Shown here in pieces: positions 14,601 through 28,200 of a stretch of 64,000 nucleotides of DNA. The notes beneath the pieces are model-generated. The model saw nothing but the letters and a program-made list of their open reading frames with translations, was not told where the DNA came from and made no database searches. The first letter of the stretch is position 1. Every line of letters begins with the position of its first letter. Origin of the DNA: Balanoglossus misakiensis (lineage: Eukaryota > Hemichordata); contig CM082593.2 of the NCBI GenBank assembly GCA_040954595.2, positions 2,976,001-3,040,000 on the forward strand, read 5' to 3'. A program made the translations under genes and the position numbers.

Positions 14601-17600
14601 TTTGACCTTCTCTTGGGATTCCAATTTGTCATTGGCGACATCTGCTGACAGTCTGACTGGAGGGGCAACCCGGGTCAAAATGTTATCGTGGTGCGTATCG
14701 GTGAAGCGCTGCGCGTGAGCGTGCGTTGCTGAGCAACACGGCTCGGATGATTTGCATAAGACATCTTGTCCCCGAACGCAACAGTAAAAATCGGAGTTTC
14801 GCCCCTCGTAATCTATTCGTCCATCTGTCTCCAGAGGGCCAGGGTCACTCATTCCTCCGAGGTAAGGTTGAAAAAACGAGGTATGCTAAATCTCTGGAGA
14901 ACAGCAATGTTTTCCTTTCATCTCTCTTGACAAATAGGGGTATTTATCGATAAGGTTTTCTTCTTGTCAGAATCGAATATAAACATGGAATTTCTGACAC
15001 ACGGGGATGGAGATTTACTCGGCGATAAACTACGGTTTGCGTTTTCTTTTCAATGTGTTCAGCCTAGCTGTATTTCAGGTAAATCAGCCGCATTTCTCAG
15101 CGCTCAGTCGAGTTCAACAACTTTCCGCGTTTCCACGTATAGAATGATGGATGTTCGGGTGTTAGAACTCGCCTACGTTTGCCGTCTTTGTCAGAAATGA
15201 CACAGCGCTAAAATGCTGACTTCAGGTCCGGATTTCAATTACTTTCCCAATATAATGACAATGATAGTACTCGAGGGCCCGAACTTTAGTCCGATTTACA
15301 TTCATATTAAGAGTTGTGACATCATTCGCTTTTGGTTAATGTCTTCGATGTGTTTTATCGCGGAAAGGAACCGTTGCGAAGAAATAAATCTCGGCTGACG
15401 CGAGTACTCTATTTAGGGCGATTGTCGTCGCGGGAAAAAAAGTATATCTCCGTAGCAGTACGAGTTGAGAAACATTTGGGCCAAAAGTAAAGCTCTGTTA
15501 CGTACATATGTCGCGATACGTACACCCGTGTGACTACGGAAGACATATCTTTTTGTATTTGTGCAAGGTTCGGTGGCAAAATCATAATGTTGAAACATTT
15601 GCTGTAGAAACTTGGATGTGAGGCAACTTGTCCATTGTATACGATCTACGACGCGGAAATAAAAGTTTGAATTTTCCTGGTGGAGTTCTTCAGCTCGAGG
15701 CGTCCATGTCTGTGTGGCAGAATGTTTCGTTTTGTCCATTGAAATCTCCAGGACAATAAGGGGGGTCTCCTCTGCCAACCTTTTTAACACAGTTTCGTAG
15801 TAATTAAAACCACGGAAAGAATGGCTTTATTGTTCGCTAGCTATTAACGGGCACCAGGTATATTTTTCACACGTGTGGCAAGTGCGTGTAAATTGGGCAA
15901 GAAATTAACTTTGGCGTCAGGGAGGTGACAACGACTGTCGGGGTGCGAGAACATCGAAAAGGGCTTCTCCCCAATTTTTTGACTGGCAGTCGGTAGTGGA
16001 AGTGTTCATAGTACAAATGGCCACGTCCCTTCATAACCGAAATGGCGAAAGCGCTGTATCGTGAACATTTTCAATAAAAGAAATTAAATAAAAACGAAAG
16101 AATAACGAAAGATAAGGCCACGAACATGAACAGCACTGACGTTCATACAACAAGGACCGATTTTACACCGTTGCGCACGACGGACAGGTGCAAGTATACG
16201 ACGATTTGAGGAAGTATAGCATGCAGAAATGACTCTGCTAGAATACATCTAGCATCTTGCGTTTTCTTGGTTCGTGTGAAGCCAGAAAACGCTGTGTATA
16301 GCTTCTAGACCATCATGCGGTAGTAAGTTTGATTAACTGAAAGTATTGCCCCAAACCTTGGACTAACGCAGTTATTCACGCGTGAAAACTTGCTTATCAA
16401 TCGCAGTTCCTTGTGTACCGAAGGATTCGAATTGCCAGGCAACTGTTCAAACTGTTGCTAAGGTGAATTTCCAAAACAAATTAAAATGCAAAGTTTGGTC
16501 AATTTTCCTTCAGTGAGAAGAAGTATAGATCCTTGTGAATTAAAAGAAGCGGGGTTTTCGTGCTGATGGCCAGCGCGTCACTGATTTGTAAATGCGCAGT
16601 TTTATTTTGTATCTCTCTTCTAAGTGAGAACCGAATTTTCCAAAATTTAATTTCGGAATATAAGTGCTACCTGTTCAGAGCGCTTAGCATGGATTAGGTT
16701 ATATGTACAAGTGGGTAATTTCGGGCAATTTTTGAGACGATAAACCAATTTGAATGACGATTTTGAATGACTGTTATTAAAGTGTGAATGGCTTTATGGC
16801 GACATGGATGTGAGGTTGACTGACGGTTTTTATCCCATATTTCAATAATGTGCGCCTCCTCTTGACATATGCGCGCAATTCAAATCAAATCACGTATTTA
16901 TACTTTCGCTTGCTGCGTGCTGGCGCTCTTCACTCCAGTGCCTTCCACCGTCAAATGTTCAACACATCTGCAAGCCATCGAAGTCGCGCGGCTGTACTCA
17001 GTAACTAGCGCCGCGAAGAATGTGCCCCCGACAAGCTCAGCTTACAAGAGCAGGATAAAAGTTATTCGATACACAAATGTTAGTTTTAGTCCACGTCGTA
17101 GGAATGTCTTCCGATGGGAATAAACACTGCCATACGGCACGTCTTTTATTACAGCACGCACATAACGACGTGATGCGAGAGACTAAGCGATTGGCCACGG
17201 CTCCCAGTAAACATACGCGTCCGGTCAAAGCTAATGCGAACAGTTATCCAGATCTCGCCCCGACAATCCGGCACTTTTTGTCGTACGTCGACAAAAATAA
17301 GGAATGTCACGTCACGAGTTCAGCTCTAAAACCGTAGTGGTGTATTTCTCTCTGCTTTATCGCGCAAGATCATGTTTTTATGAGTTGTGTATTTGTAGGA
17401 GAGGACGACGTTTTTTTTTTCTCTCTCTCTGGGAAGACAGATCAGCAAGGGTCGACCTCGCCAACGCGTAAAAATTCATCATCTGCGCTCCACGAGCGAC
17501 ACCACAATGAGTACATTAACTTGACTTCTGAAATGGGTAATATCTATTATTAATTTCCTGTGTCAGATGTAAACAGGAAAAAATGGGAAGGGTTTGCAAT

Positions 17601-19674
17601 TTAGCGCAGTGGCATAGCAATATGTTATATAAGTTTGAGTTACGATGAAGTACGGGATCGTAATGATACGCGGGTAGCTCTGTGGCTAATAGACATTGTA
17701 TCTTTCATGTATATTTCATCCGTGGTGGTGTATATTTCATTTTTGACGTACTTTTCTTCCAACGCTGTGGAATTTTATACGTCTGGTGTAGAGAAAGAAC
17801 TTCTTTTATATGTCAGTTCGGTACACACTGTGACACGCCACGGCCTTGCTGAAAGAATAAACTGCGATTTGATGCGGCGGTGTCGCGGAATTGTCTGATT
17901 TTATTGCGTGGCCGGCGCCAGAACCAAGATTGTGGCTGGATCTATGCGACTGGGCTTGTGGGTAAAATGGGGACTATTTGGGCATACCTGCGTTACTGAG
18001 AGACTCGCGTAGACAAACAAACACGGCGTAGGTAAACTAACTTGACCCGTAATCGCTAAATAATATGTTGAATCAATGTACAGGGGGACTTTTCGACTGC
18101 GACTCCGTAATCACGCGCCCTTTGACATGCCTCTTAATAATTGGCAGACTGTCCCCACGCCAAATATGTATTTTTTATCTGCAGTAGCAGACCGCTCGAG
18201 CGTGTCGGACACACCTGGGTAGTCGCTGGAATTGGGGTATGGGGGCAAAACGGGGTGGGGAGACACGGTAGGTTTTTTTTGCCATATACCCTGAGGAACT
18301 ACTGCAATATTTAGGCCATATTACAAAATTACCTGTAGGAATTGACCCTTTATATGTCAAATAATTTAACCAGCATTACATTTGTTAAGTCAAAGAGTGG
18401 GATAGTGTTTACCTGTATTTTTTAATCCCCTTTACCGTTTACCACAGTCGGTAGTTTCCTATCGTTGTTTTTATAGCGAAAATGTCAAAAGTGCATTTTT
18501 TCAACTTTTCTCTCCCGAAATCAATGTGGGAAATCTGGACATATTGACTAAATCAGATCCAATGTGTTTAGCTGCGGAGTACTTAAACCATTTAGGGGAA
18601 ATTTAAAATATAACCGGCTCCGCAAACTCCTTAAGATGATCAGCCCCATTTGCTTCCTATTAATGGCGCTTTTTTATCAGCTCTGGATTTTGTCATCACA
18701 AAACACGTAACAGACAAACGCGGCACTCAGATGTCGCCAGAAAAACTAGCCACTGAAGTGTCATTATTGTAAGCGCCTCCTGCTTCTCAGTTCCTATAGA
18801 AAACCTCTCCATCACCGCCAGAACGCGTTTTCCCCGGCACGGACAACTTTTACCACATGTGGGTGCGTCACGAAATCGTTTAACCTTGTGAGGGTCTGGA
18901 GCTTTGGATGCAAGTGGAGAGCAAATGTTTCGCATCAAACGTTTCCCGTGGAAATGGCCTCGGCGCACATTTGCGGCAGACTGGAAATATTTCCTAATAT
19001 TTGCATTTGAGATTTGCGTGCTTTTGAAATAATTGTCGCCAGATTTCTCGTGTCAACATATCGCTTTTTGCGCTTTGTAGGATTTTCTGCCAGTGACAAA
19101 GGCGTTTACACAGTTTAGTAAGATGACCCTCCCCGATGCCCGGTATATCTGTAGCCAATCCCTGTCGGAACTGACCATCAATTAGACACTCGAACCACGT
19201 GGGTTACAATTCCACAAACAATTGTCAGTTTCATGGCCAGGGTATTATTCGAGCTGGCGCCAACGTTGTTAGTGCCGAGTAAATTGCGGGGGTCTTGAAA
19301 CCGTCAGAGTCCATTTGCCAAAGGATAGGTACACACGAAAAACAAACAGAACGTGCTTCGACGGAAAAAAGACTCGCCGCACAACTAACGTCAGTTCACT
19401 TTCCCGGAGAAGAAATATCTCTATTCATGACTGCTTATGATTTGATTTGACTAATCTCTCTCGAGTCGCATGAGGGAATCATCTATTTGACTGCGTTTTG
19501 TTCTGATTTTGTAGTGAGAGGTCTGCAGCCCCCCGCTCGGTAAATGGTTTCGCCCTAGATTATGTCAGATTTGAAATCTTTTTGCCCCATTTCCACATAA
19601 ACACCCACACTTCACAAGCGGTGAATGTATGAGCGGCGACTCTCATCAACTATCATTGGCGTTCTGTTTTGCAG
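11613..19674. other. Upstream flank / presumptive promoter side of the signal-peptide gene
   Basis: No coding sequence that I can support. CpG is high (42 in 15,001-15,600; 25 in 18,001-18,600), as expected for unmethylated intergenic or promoter-side DNA. A TATATAAG sequence at 17,626-17,633 precedes a 98-codon stop-free frame, but that frame matches nothing known and its only early start is TTG, so I do not call a gene. The transcription start of the downstream gene should lie toward the right-hand end of this block. I found no TATA box at a fitting distance. Confidence 0.4.
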
Positions 19675-19849
19675 AATGATCGCATTTCGGCGGTGAAGGC
19701 TGCTGTACCCGCCAAGAGCTCCTGTCCGGGAACTGTTGAGTGGTGTTTTTCGGGCGAAGTAACCGAACTTTGACCGTGATTTCTTCTGCTGGAGCTGGAA
19801 TTGGACTTTGTTGTGACTTAATTTGAAACGTGCTGGACTGTAGTACGAT
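19675..19849 (+). other. Candidate 5' untranslated part of exon
   Basis: This is the sequence between a possible splice acceptor (GTTCTGTTTTGCAG, ending at 19,674) and the start codon at 19,850. If that acceptor is used, an upstream non-coding exon exists. Otherwise transcription starts within or just before this block. It contains a short upstream ORF: ATG at 19,676, six codons, TGA at 19,694-19,696. An in-frame TAG at 19,841-19,843 closes the main frame upstream, which fixes the start at 19,850 or a later ATG. The exon limit is inferred, not proven. Confidence 0.35.
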
Positions 19850-19964
19850 ATGGGTACCTCTCATAAACACATGGTTCTTGCGAGATCAGGTCGTCTGTCA
19901 CACAATCGACTGCTCGTCCTGGGGTTTGCAGTCCTACTAGTATCACATACTGTCAGATCACAAG
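19850..19964 (+). CDS. First coding exon (signal peptide) of a secreted or cell-surface protein; partial
   Basis: The exon encodes 38 residues plus the first base of codon 39 and ends at a consensus donor, CAAG|GTAAGA, so the intron is in phase 1. The start has G at -3 and G at +4 (good Kozak context), and an in-frame TAG lies 6 bases upstream. The peptide has a basic N-region (K6, R12, R15, R20), a hydrophobic core LLVLGFAVLLV (residues 21-31), and a polar C-region SHTVRSQ. Val35 and Ser37 fit the -3/-1 rule for cleavage before Gln38. This is a textbook secretory signal peptide. Introns in phase 1 just after the signal peptide are characteristic of proteins assembled from phase 1-1 modules such as Ig, EGF, FN3, LDLR-A or CUB domains. 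No further exon was found in the remaining 44 kb, so the family is unknown. A second in-frame ATG (Met8) has C at -3 and is less likely. Confidence 0.75.
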
Positions 19965-20129
19965 GTAAGATGTGCCGTGCTGTTTTGTGCTTGTGTTGTA
20001 AGTGGAAGTTTCACTCAAGTTTTGTGTGATGTAGTTCAGTGTGCGTGTGTGTGTACGGTCAGTCTCACTGTCGTCTGCCTATTTGTAAATGTAGTCTGCT
20101 CCGAGTTGATTGTGGTCGGTGTGAAGTTT

Positions 20130-20157
20130 GCTCGGGTCTCGATCGCGAGGCCCGAGC
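20130..20157 (+). repeat. 12-13 bp GC-rich inverted repeat with 4-base loop
   Basis: Arms GCTCGGGTCTCG (20,130-20,141) and CGAGGCCCGAGC (20,146-20,157) pair over 12 positions with one G:U wobble around the loop ATCG. T20129 and A20158 extend the stem to 13 pairs. It lies 165 bases past the splice donor, so it would fold in the nascent pre-mRNA. The function is unknown. It is too short for a typical microRNA precursor. Confidence 0.75.
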
Positions 20158-20460
20158 ATGTCTGAATTTCAAATAGTGTACTAAATCACGCGATACCATG
20201 TTTGTCAATGAGTTGACGCTGGTAACACTAAACCAGGGGCACTTTTTTCATTCACCGCGCTCAAAGCAGGCGAAGGCTGCCATCTCTCTAAGACCCCTGA
20301 ACGGCAATTTGAATTTTCGGTAGAGCGTGTCGACAGTAAGACGACTAGTGTTTCAGATAAGTTTTTGTGTCCATGTAACGCATACATGACATTTGAACAA
20401 GGGGGCTGGGCCGAAAACGCCTCGAATTTGCTCCAGTTGCCTACTAAGTAGGGGGACTTT

Positions 20461-20520
20461 TCGCAGATGCGAGGCGATCGCGACGCGACGCGCCGGCCGG
20501 TGCAGTGCGCGAGCGCGCTT
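20461..20520. promoter_or_regulatory. Extreme CpG core
   Basis: Fifteen CpG dinucleotides in 60 bases, the densest stretch I noticed in the window, with CGATCGCG, ACGCGACGCG and GCGCGAGCGCGC blocks. It sits about 500 bases downstream of the exon. It could be part of the main promoter's CpG island or a separate intronic element. Confidence 0.5.
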
Positions 20521-22200
20521 GAAATGTACAACACCAACGCGACATCCACCAGGGTTTTACCGCGGCATAGTTTGGTTGGCACGATTAACGGGTGGCAGTA
20601 CGTACGGCGACTTTTTTTGAAGTATTTTATTATCGCTGCACTAGTCTTTGTGCAAATTTACCCTTTAAGCCGTGGTATAAAAACAAGTTACTAACCGGTT
20701 TTTGATTTGGTGTCGGTCAGATGGATCTGATCGGATCATTGTCTGGAAGCAGAAAAAAAAATACTATAGCTCGGTGGTTGATTGTGATTACAACAGCTGA
20801 AGCAGACAAATTTTAATCCTCCAAAATTAACTAATGAAGCGTTACGCATCAAAACATTACGATTTGCCACACTCGGAGCTTATTTTGGTAATTTTGCGGT
20901 GATTAAAACTTTGTTAATCGCATGTAGAAATAAAGGATATGTGAGAAAGAGCGGACTGACTATATTCTCTTTTTTTCGGAAGCGAAGTACTGGAGTAAGC
21001 AGTTAATACAATTAGCTAGGCTCCTCTGCGAAAGGCCGTGTTACATGCTGCTCACCATTCAACAGAGAGTTTCGAGTTTCGTGTCCGCTGTTTTCCACAA
21101 GAACACTCCAACTCGAGATCTTTTTTGTTAGCCTGAAAGGGTGTATTGTTCGCGAGGAGTGCCCCCTTTTCCTCCAGGAGGGGGGTTTTGTGAGCAGGTC
21201 AAGCAAAGAGAGAGATAATAAGCCCAAGATGTTGTGGTTGATCAAAAGGGATCAAACGGCCAAACAATACCGTTGCCTCTCCAACTAAGCACACAGTTAA
21301 TTTCAAGTAGGAGACTAGCCGGAGAATACATGAATATTATTGTTGGAATCTGTGTAATTCCACTGGAGCATATTCCTGAGGGTCCCTATTTGCACTTGGT
21401 TTGACTGGTTCATTCATTCTTTCAGCGCTTATCAGACTCGCGTCAATCAGGTCTCCATTTTTCTATGCCCAGAAAGAAAGTCACTTTTCTTTGAAGTACA
21501 AAAATGTATTAAAACATTGAAAAACGGTCGTCGGGAATTTGAGTTGCTTTCAGACGGTCCCCCAGTGAAGTGGAGTATAGCACGGAAGAGATCGCACATG
21601 CAAGTTGTGTTCTCGTTGTCAGTTTTTCTTTATTTGACTTTGAGCACAACGTTTCGCGTAAAAAAATCTGACTCCGTCTGGTGTTCCGCGGACAGAATGA
21701 TACAGTTTCCTTGTTAAATAAATTCATGTCGCGTTGGGAAGCGAAGATTACAGGGTTCGTTGTTGAAAGAAATTGAGCGCTTACCTAGTGTTTACCGTAT
21801 CGGAGCTGGATGGTAACTGACACAGATGGTTGTGAGCACGGCTATTTAAAGGCTTGGGCTGAGGGCGCTCTGAGTATGTAAATGAATGTAGTGTGATTGT
21901 GTTTTTTTATGCAAGAATGTTTAGGCCATTAGGTGTTAATGTGCGTAATTTGGTGATCCATTGTGATTGTAAGTTTCTTCGGAAGGTGTCGCTAGTTTCG
22001 TTAACTTGTACTATGCAGATACAATTTTGCCATTTTGTAGCGAGTGGTCTGATTGGTTGACGTGAATGGCTACTGGCTTACGCGTATGTGTCTATTTCAT
22101 CTAATGGTGGACAGATGATCGTTGAAACGTACTACACTCTGTGTTCGTTTCGCCGGCATTTTTTTTTGCACTTGGCGCACGTCACGTGTTCAGATGAATT

Positions 22201-25200
22201 AAATTCTTTTATTTGTAGGTGATGTTGTGTATTATTTTGTGGGTTGTTTGATTGGTGGATGTTCTTGTTGGTGATGTTATTTCCCATTTACAAAATGAAG
22301 TGGCTAGCTTTTTGACAGCTGTGGGTTTTCATGTCCAAAGGAGAGTTAACAACATGTCATGCTTGTAACTGCTTTCTAAATACATTGTTCTGTTTCTGTT
22401 TGCACTGCTCTTTGGCAATAAATTGAATAACAGTCATTTTATTGCCACTGTAGCTGTCTGACTGTAATAAAATTGATTGTTGATAGATGAATTTTACTGA
22501 ATCCACATTTTTTTAAATCATTTTTTTTTCTTCAATTTTATCAGAATTTTTATCTTTGTCAGAAGGTAATCAGGGAATTTTTTGCTTGTCACTGATTGTG
22601 TGTGATAACTGTGAAATCATCCCAAAGTGGGGTTGTGTGTACTGTGCAATTGGAAACTTGGCAGACCAGATACATTGTAGTTGGCAAGCCCACCAGAGCT
22701 TGTCGGACCAGATAGTGGGTAGGCCCCATCGGAGCTGTCAGTGCCCACTGTTTACTTTTGCTGTTTATGAATTGTTGTGTCTGTTGGTTTTTGTTTTGTT
22801 CGCCCTTTCTTTGCAAAGTGGCCTAATCCAGTCATCTGCCTTTACAGCACACAGTGGACACAAATGTTCCGATTTGCAAATCGCCCCTCCAAAAATGCAG
22901 CCCCTTTCTTCCACATAATTGCGGAGTACACAACTCAGGGGGAAATTTATGCAGTGTTTTTGAAAGGCTTGAATGCCTGGCCGTGATCAGTTAAGCTGAC
23001 AGCGACCGAGCTTCAGTGGACACGGGCCTTTGTTATTCTAATGTTGGGCTCTTGTGGCCAGAATACCAGTTACTGGGTGTCAGTGTGTCTCATTTCCCCG
23101 TGCATTAACTGTACAGCTCTCAGACTGCTGGGCCGCCTTCTTAATGGACTTTTAAGCCTGCCTCATAAAAAGAGAGTGGCTTTAAAAAAAGTTACTGCCC
23201 TGCTCAAAGTAGTGGTAGTTAGTTCAGGTGGGTTGCCTACCCCCCCCCCCCCCCCACCAGCTAGGCCTTTTCAGTGGGGGAAGAAAAGAAACCCACTTGA
23301 GATGGACTTTTTAATAAAGGATGGAAATTGAAGTGGGATATCACTGACAAGGGGTTGTGTCTTCTGATGAAAGCTGAAAGGCTTTTGCATGGCATCCTCG
23401 TCGAGTGCCTCCGTCCCTTAATGGGTAAGAGGTTTTTGCTAATTAGCCAATCCCACTTGGAGTAATTTTGCTTTTCTTTCCACCGCAAGCCTCCTTTAGA
23501 GAGAAAGCACAGCGGACCAAGCCCCCCTTTTCTCCGGCGGGAGATTTTCAAACAATTTTAGCGATCCCTTTTCTGCGCGATTGTCATCCCTGCACTCATC
23601 TCTGAATGGGAGGACAAAGGAGTCGGGCGGCCAACAGAGGAACGCTCCTCTTTGCATGTAAAAAGCCCTAGATTAGTATTGTCCGGGGGATTATGGAAGT
23701 CAAGAAATGGGTCCGTGGCCCTCTCCCCTCCACCAACATAATTCCATGTCCCGAGCTCCGGCTCGCGGGCTGCCGATATATCCCACCAGTGGTGTGACTG
23801 ACTGTGTGCCACGGGCTTCCGTTCGATTCAATAGCCGAGTCGTCTCCTGTTGCCCGAGCATGTTTTTTGTGTAAGCGTATATGTACTGTAATGTATACTG
23901 TTGGTCTTTGGGATGTGTTGCCACTCCAGCTGAAAAGCCCTGACACAACAGGACCCCTGCTTGAACTTTTTTTCTTCTAATAGCAACAATTGTAACTCCT
24001 GTCGTGGGGCAAGCCAGTAGGCAAGTGGAAACCAACCAGCCTGAGCTTTATGCTGAGAGACTGAGTCATTATGGGGCTGAGAGCTGTGTGTGGAGTGCAC
24101 GTTTTTCCAGATTGCAGCCCCCACTTGCTTAGAAAAGCAGCGGAGTTGTCAGAGCGCCGAGTGGCCCGTTGATAAGTTCCAGGCCATTTTGAGCTTTTAA
24201 AAGGTCATGAAGGGTAACCTGATAGCCGTTGCCAGAGTAGTGTTTGTTTCACCTCTTAACCATCCTGATTTCATTCCGCGACTCCAGTTGTGTCTTTTAG
24301 TGGTTAGTTTGTGTTTTGCACGCATCCTGTTCGTCTGTCAGACCAGCTATACTTCAGAACCCACACCGACCGGAACAGCCATGCCTGTATCACTCTCTCT
24401 CTCTCATTCTCAAGCAGTCCTTGGAATTTTAAAACAGGGAATGCTGGGAATGCAGTGTTCCTTGATTGTTTATGGTTACAGACCGGCATCATGTACATTC
24501 TCCGCTTGCTATTTTTTCTACAGTATATCGTCGAATATTTGCAAATGAAGAAATGAGTAAATAAAATAGTTACATTATATTATATAATTATTACACATGT
24601 TATTTGCCAAAGTTTCCAGTAAAACTGTCATCGCATACCAATTTTAGTATTCCAGTTCTCTAAAACTGTTAGAGATATTGCTTAATGTGTATCAAAATAG
24701 AAGGGAAAAAATCAAGCTCCTCATGTACTAGTCTATTCAGTGCATATCTGAAAATAAAATACTACCGTAATATGAATTATTCCTTCAGGTGATAGATCAG
24801 CTACATGTATGTGAAATATGGAAGTATTAATACTACAGTTGTGAAATTTTTGTGAGTTTCAATTAGGAAGATAAACATACTATAATATTAATTAGTCATC
24901 GTATGCCCCAGGGGAACGTGAATATGTTATCTTAGCTGTATGGCGCGATAAATCAAGATTTCATAATTCCGGGCTGTACTAGAGCTGAAATGTCTACCAA
25001 TTCATCTATCGTAAATAATTCTCCAGTACTTTTGAAGGTACATTAAGTGTATTTGCAGTTCAAGCAATAAATTTCGAAAGGTTTTGGCGGAGCCCATCAA
25101 AAATTCTTTTTTGGGGCTATGCAAACTGTTTGTAATGGCGGAAACCGGATAATTATTTCACATGTTATTTCTGACATTAGCATTTGCATAGCGGCTACTG

Positions 25201-28200
25201 TGAACATAGTGACTAATTTATCTCGTTGTCGCGTGTGACATTTAACGTTAGCTGGTCCTTCAGACCAAACTTGACAAACTGATGACTAATGTACTATTTT
25301 TGTTGGTGAAAAGGATAATTTCTTTAAAAGGTAGCGTACAATTCCAATGACTGGGAAAGAAACGTGAAGTAGGAATGTTTCTAAGTTGTATTTACTTTGG
25401 TCTTGTAGTCAAGGCCATGATGCCCTATTTTTGGCTTTTGGAAAATACCCTACGTGCAGTTGATATTGGTGATATTAAATAAATATGTCCTCAGTTTGGA
25501 TACTGATGAAAAATGAAACTTGAATGAGAAAAAAGTGGCTTTGCTGGGGGTAACAGCTTAGCAAGCTATCCTATCAGCCGGCACTTGATTCTTTTATGCA
25601 AATGAGGTTCATATAAGGGACAGATCCATTATGTGTATTTGCGTGTATGTAAATGATCGTAACATTACAAGTCCGCTGCCAGATTCCGTGCATCAGTTCA
25701 CTGATCTTTCGGCTCACCTGGAGATTTTATTTCACGAAAGTTATTTGAAAGTTGACAAAACTTTATCACAGCCTAGATTGAATCGCTCGATGTTGGCTTG
25801 GTGAAGCAACTCTACCGTTTTATCGGGAACTTGGCGCAGAGGCAAAACTTCTAAAAGAAAAAGTCCATGGGTTGAAGAATATTGCAGAGCGACGCCAGTT
25901 GAAAGCATTGGCGGGGCTGTTAAAAAGAGAGACTGATGAAGCTGTTTCAAACAGTCCGCCAGAGCATTGTACGCTACAAATAGCAGATATGTGTTACCTC
26001 ATTGTGCACTTTGCAAAACACACACTGTTTAGCTGACCGCGTAGCTCATGAATAATTCATGACGTGCTCTGTCTGTCAGACTGGACTGATAGCCAAGCTA
26101 GCCAGAGAAGCGTAGTTGGGAAGAAGTTCCAGGTGCTATGTTTTGCTCTGTGAGCGAGCACACGTATTCATCAAATTTGGCAGTCCCCCACTCTCAAAAA
26201 TTTATGATTGCTCCCTTAGTTTGAAATGTACCTAGATACCACGATTAGATTCACTGTATTGTCAGTGCAAAGGGTGCATTCTGAGCCAGCCATGACAAAT
26301 TCATTTTATTCTATGAGAAAACTAATTTTTCAACTGGAAAATGATTTCCCCAGTTAAATGTTCAATACATGCAGATAACTTCTTGATGTTTTTTTTGAGG
26401 TCTTTCCTTTTCTTCAGATTTGGCTAATAAATCACAATTGGGGAGAAACATGTCAGTGAGAATTTTTCAATTATAATGACGACATTGTCAAGTCATAATT
26501 CTGTTATCAGAATATCCTGTGGGGGGAATGGAAGTTTGAATTATCAGTGCCAAGAGTGTAGGGACCTGAATATTTTACTTTTCTAGTCTGTACTATCACG
26601 GTTTGCTTTGGTGTGTGACTGATAAGGTTTCATTTTCGCAGTCAAACTGAGTGTCCATTAGTAAAATTGTTTTATTGTGAGCTTTATGACCCGGTCCCTG
26701 AAGAAAACCTGGAAATTCTTCCACACAAATTTGGCCCATAAATCATCAAATTTTTATACATCTTGCGCAGTTATGGATTCTCGTGTAAATAGCAGTGGCT
26801 TTTATTCGGTGCTGAAGATTTAAAGGCCAAGTGGGAAAGGGTCCCTGTGACCTGTGCAGGAGGGGGATTGTCCCAAGGGGGATCAGTCAATGACCCTCCT
26901 CTCCCTACTAATCGAGTTTGCGTCTAAAATGTTACTCAAACTTCAGGCTGTGAATGGTGCGACTTAATTTCATTGCGGTAGTCGTGTGAATGGTTGTGCG
27001 AATTAAAAATTTTACCATTCATATTTTATACTCTGGCTTAGCATGCAATATTGATAACCATGTGAATTACTTCAGCGGATCGCGAATAACGACATAGGTA
27101 CCTTTGCAAGATGCCCGGCCTGACAAATGGCTTAAATTCCAGAACACAATGAATCATATCCCATAATATTTTACGAGGAACCGTCAATTGAATCTTTCAA
27201 TTTTATGCCGTAGTTTTATCGCCAGGATTTTTTTTAGGCTCTGATCGGGATGAAGGGAAAGAACTGATATGATATCAGGGAAAAATAGCATGTTTGTAGA
27301 GCGCTAAGCTCTCTTTGATTTGAGCAAAGATAAAATACCATCTGCGGCAAAATGGTCTGGTGTGCCGTAATGAGGAAAATGTAATTTGAAGTTTTGATTA
27401 ATGAAATTGTCAAGCAAATTTCATCCTTCCCATGTCCGTGTGTTTGTAGCTTCTCTCTCTCTCGTTTTCATTTGAGATTTCCTACCCGGTTATAATAATA
27501 ATTCTGGAAATATTACTATCTGCAGACTGATTCACCAACAATAGGGTTCGTAATTACGATATTCCTGGTGATTCTGGGTAATAACGTTAAAGTGCTTCAT
27601 TACAAATAAGCTTGTTGGGATTGAATTTTATTTTTAACGGCAGCTGGGAAAAGAATCTGCGGGAAGCGGGACTGACATCGGTGCCCGATACGTCACTTAA
27701 AGCGTTGATATTCTGAGAAAGATTCTCGGGAATCGCGCGATTGAGGAAAGGGAGACAAATGGTTTAGGTTTCTATGTATTCGTGGCGCTTTGAAGAGTGC
27801 CATGCAGAGGAAATTAAATCAGACTGGGCCCTGTGTCGGAATTTCACAAAAGCGTGGCAGAATTGGATTTTCAGAATTGATCGGATGGGGCTGATCAGGT
27901 CTATTGGTTAGAGAAAGGAGTGAAGATAGGATACTATGCTGTGCAGTGGTCGGTGCGATTTTGTAAGGAACATTTAGATGGTGCATCTGATTGAAAGAAG
28001 AAAAAGGACACACTGACGGCCCGTCCGAATGAAGTAGTCTTCAAGGAGGGATGAAACAGAACTGGTTAATTTCTGCGACCTATTATGCAGTCGTCGTTCT
28101 GTTGGCATCAAAGGTGGATGATTACGGTGGTTTTCTGGTCAATTCTGCCGCTGCCCGACATCATGAAAGGAGGCTTTGTCCGCAGCATAATCCCAGCTAA

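Larger units (their letters stand above)
19965..22200. promoter_or_regulatory. CpG-rich promoter-proximal part of intron 1
   Basis: CpG stays high after the exon (22 in 20,701-21,300; 26 in 21,301-21,900; 16 in 21,901-22,200) and then falls to zero for about 480 bases from 22,201. This resembles the unmethylated zone that extends downstream of a CpG promoter. The block also contains an extreme CpG core and a hairpin, annotated separately. No open frame here looks coding. Confidence 0.5.

Noticed and set aside
17664-17690. GGGTAGCTCTGTGGC, similar to a tRNA A box
   Set aside because: No B box within the expected 30-60 bases and no cloverleaf pairing.
17605-17898. 98-codon stop-free frame after a TATATAAG sequence
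   Set aside because: No ATG near its beginning, no known family, and TATA-like strings are common in this base composition.
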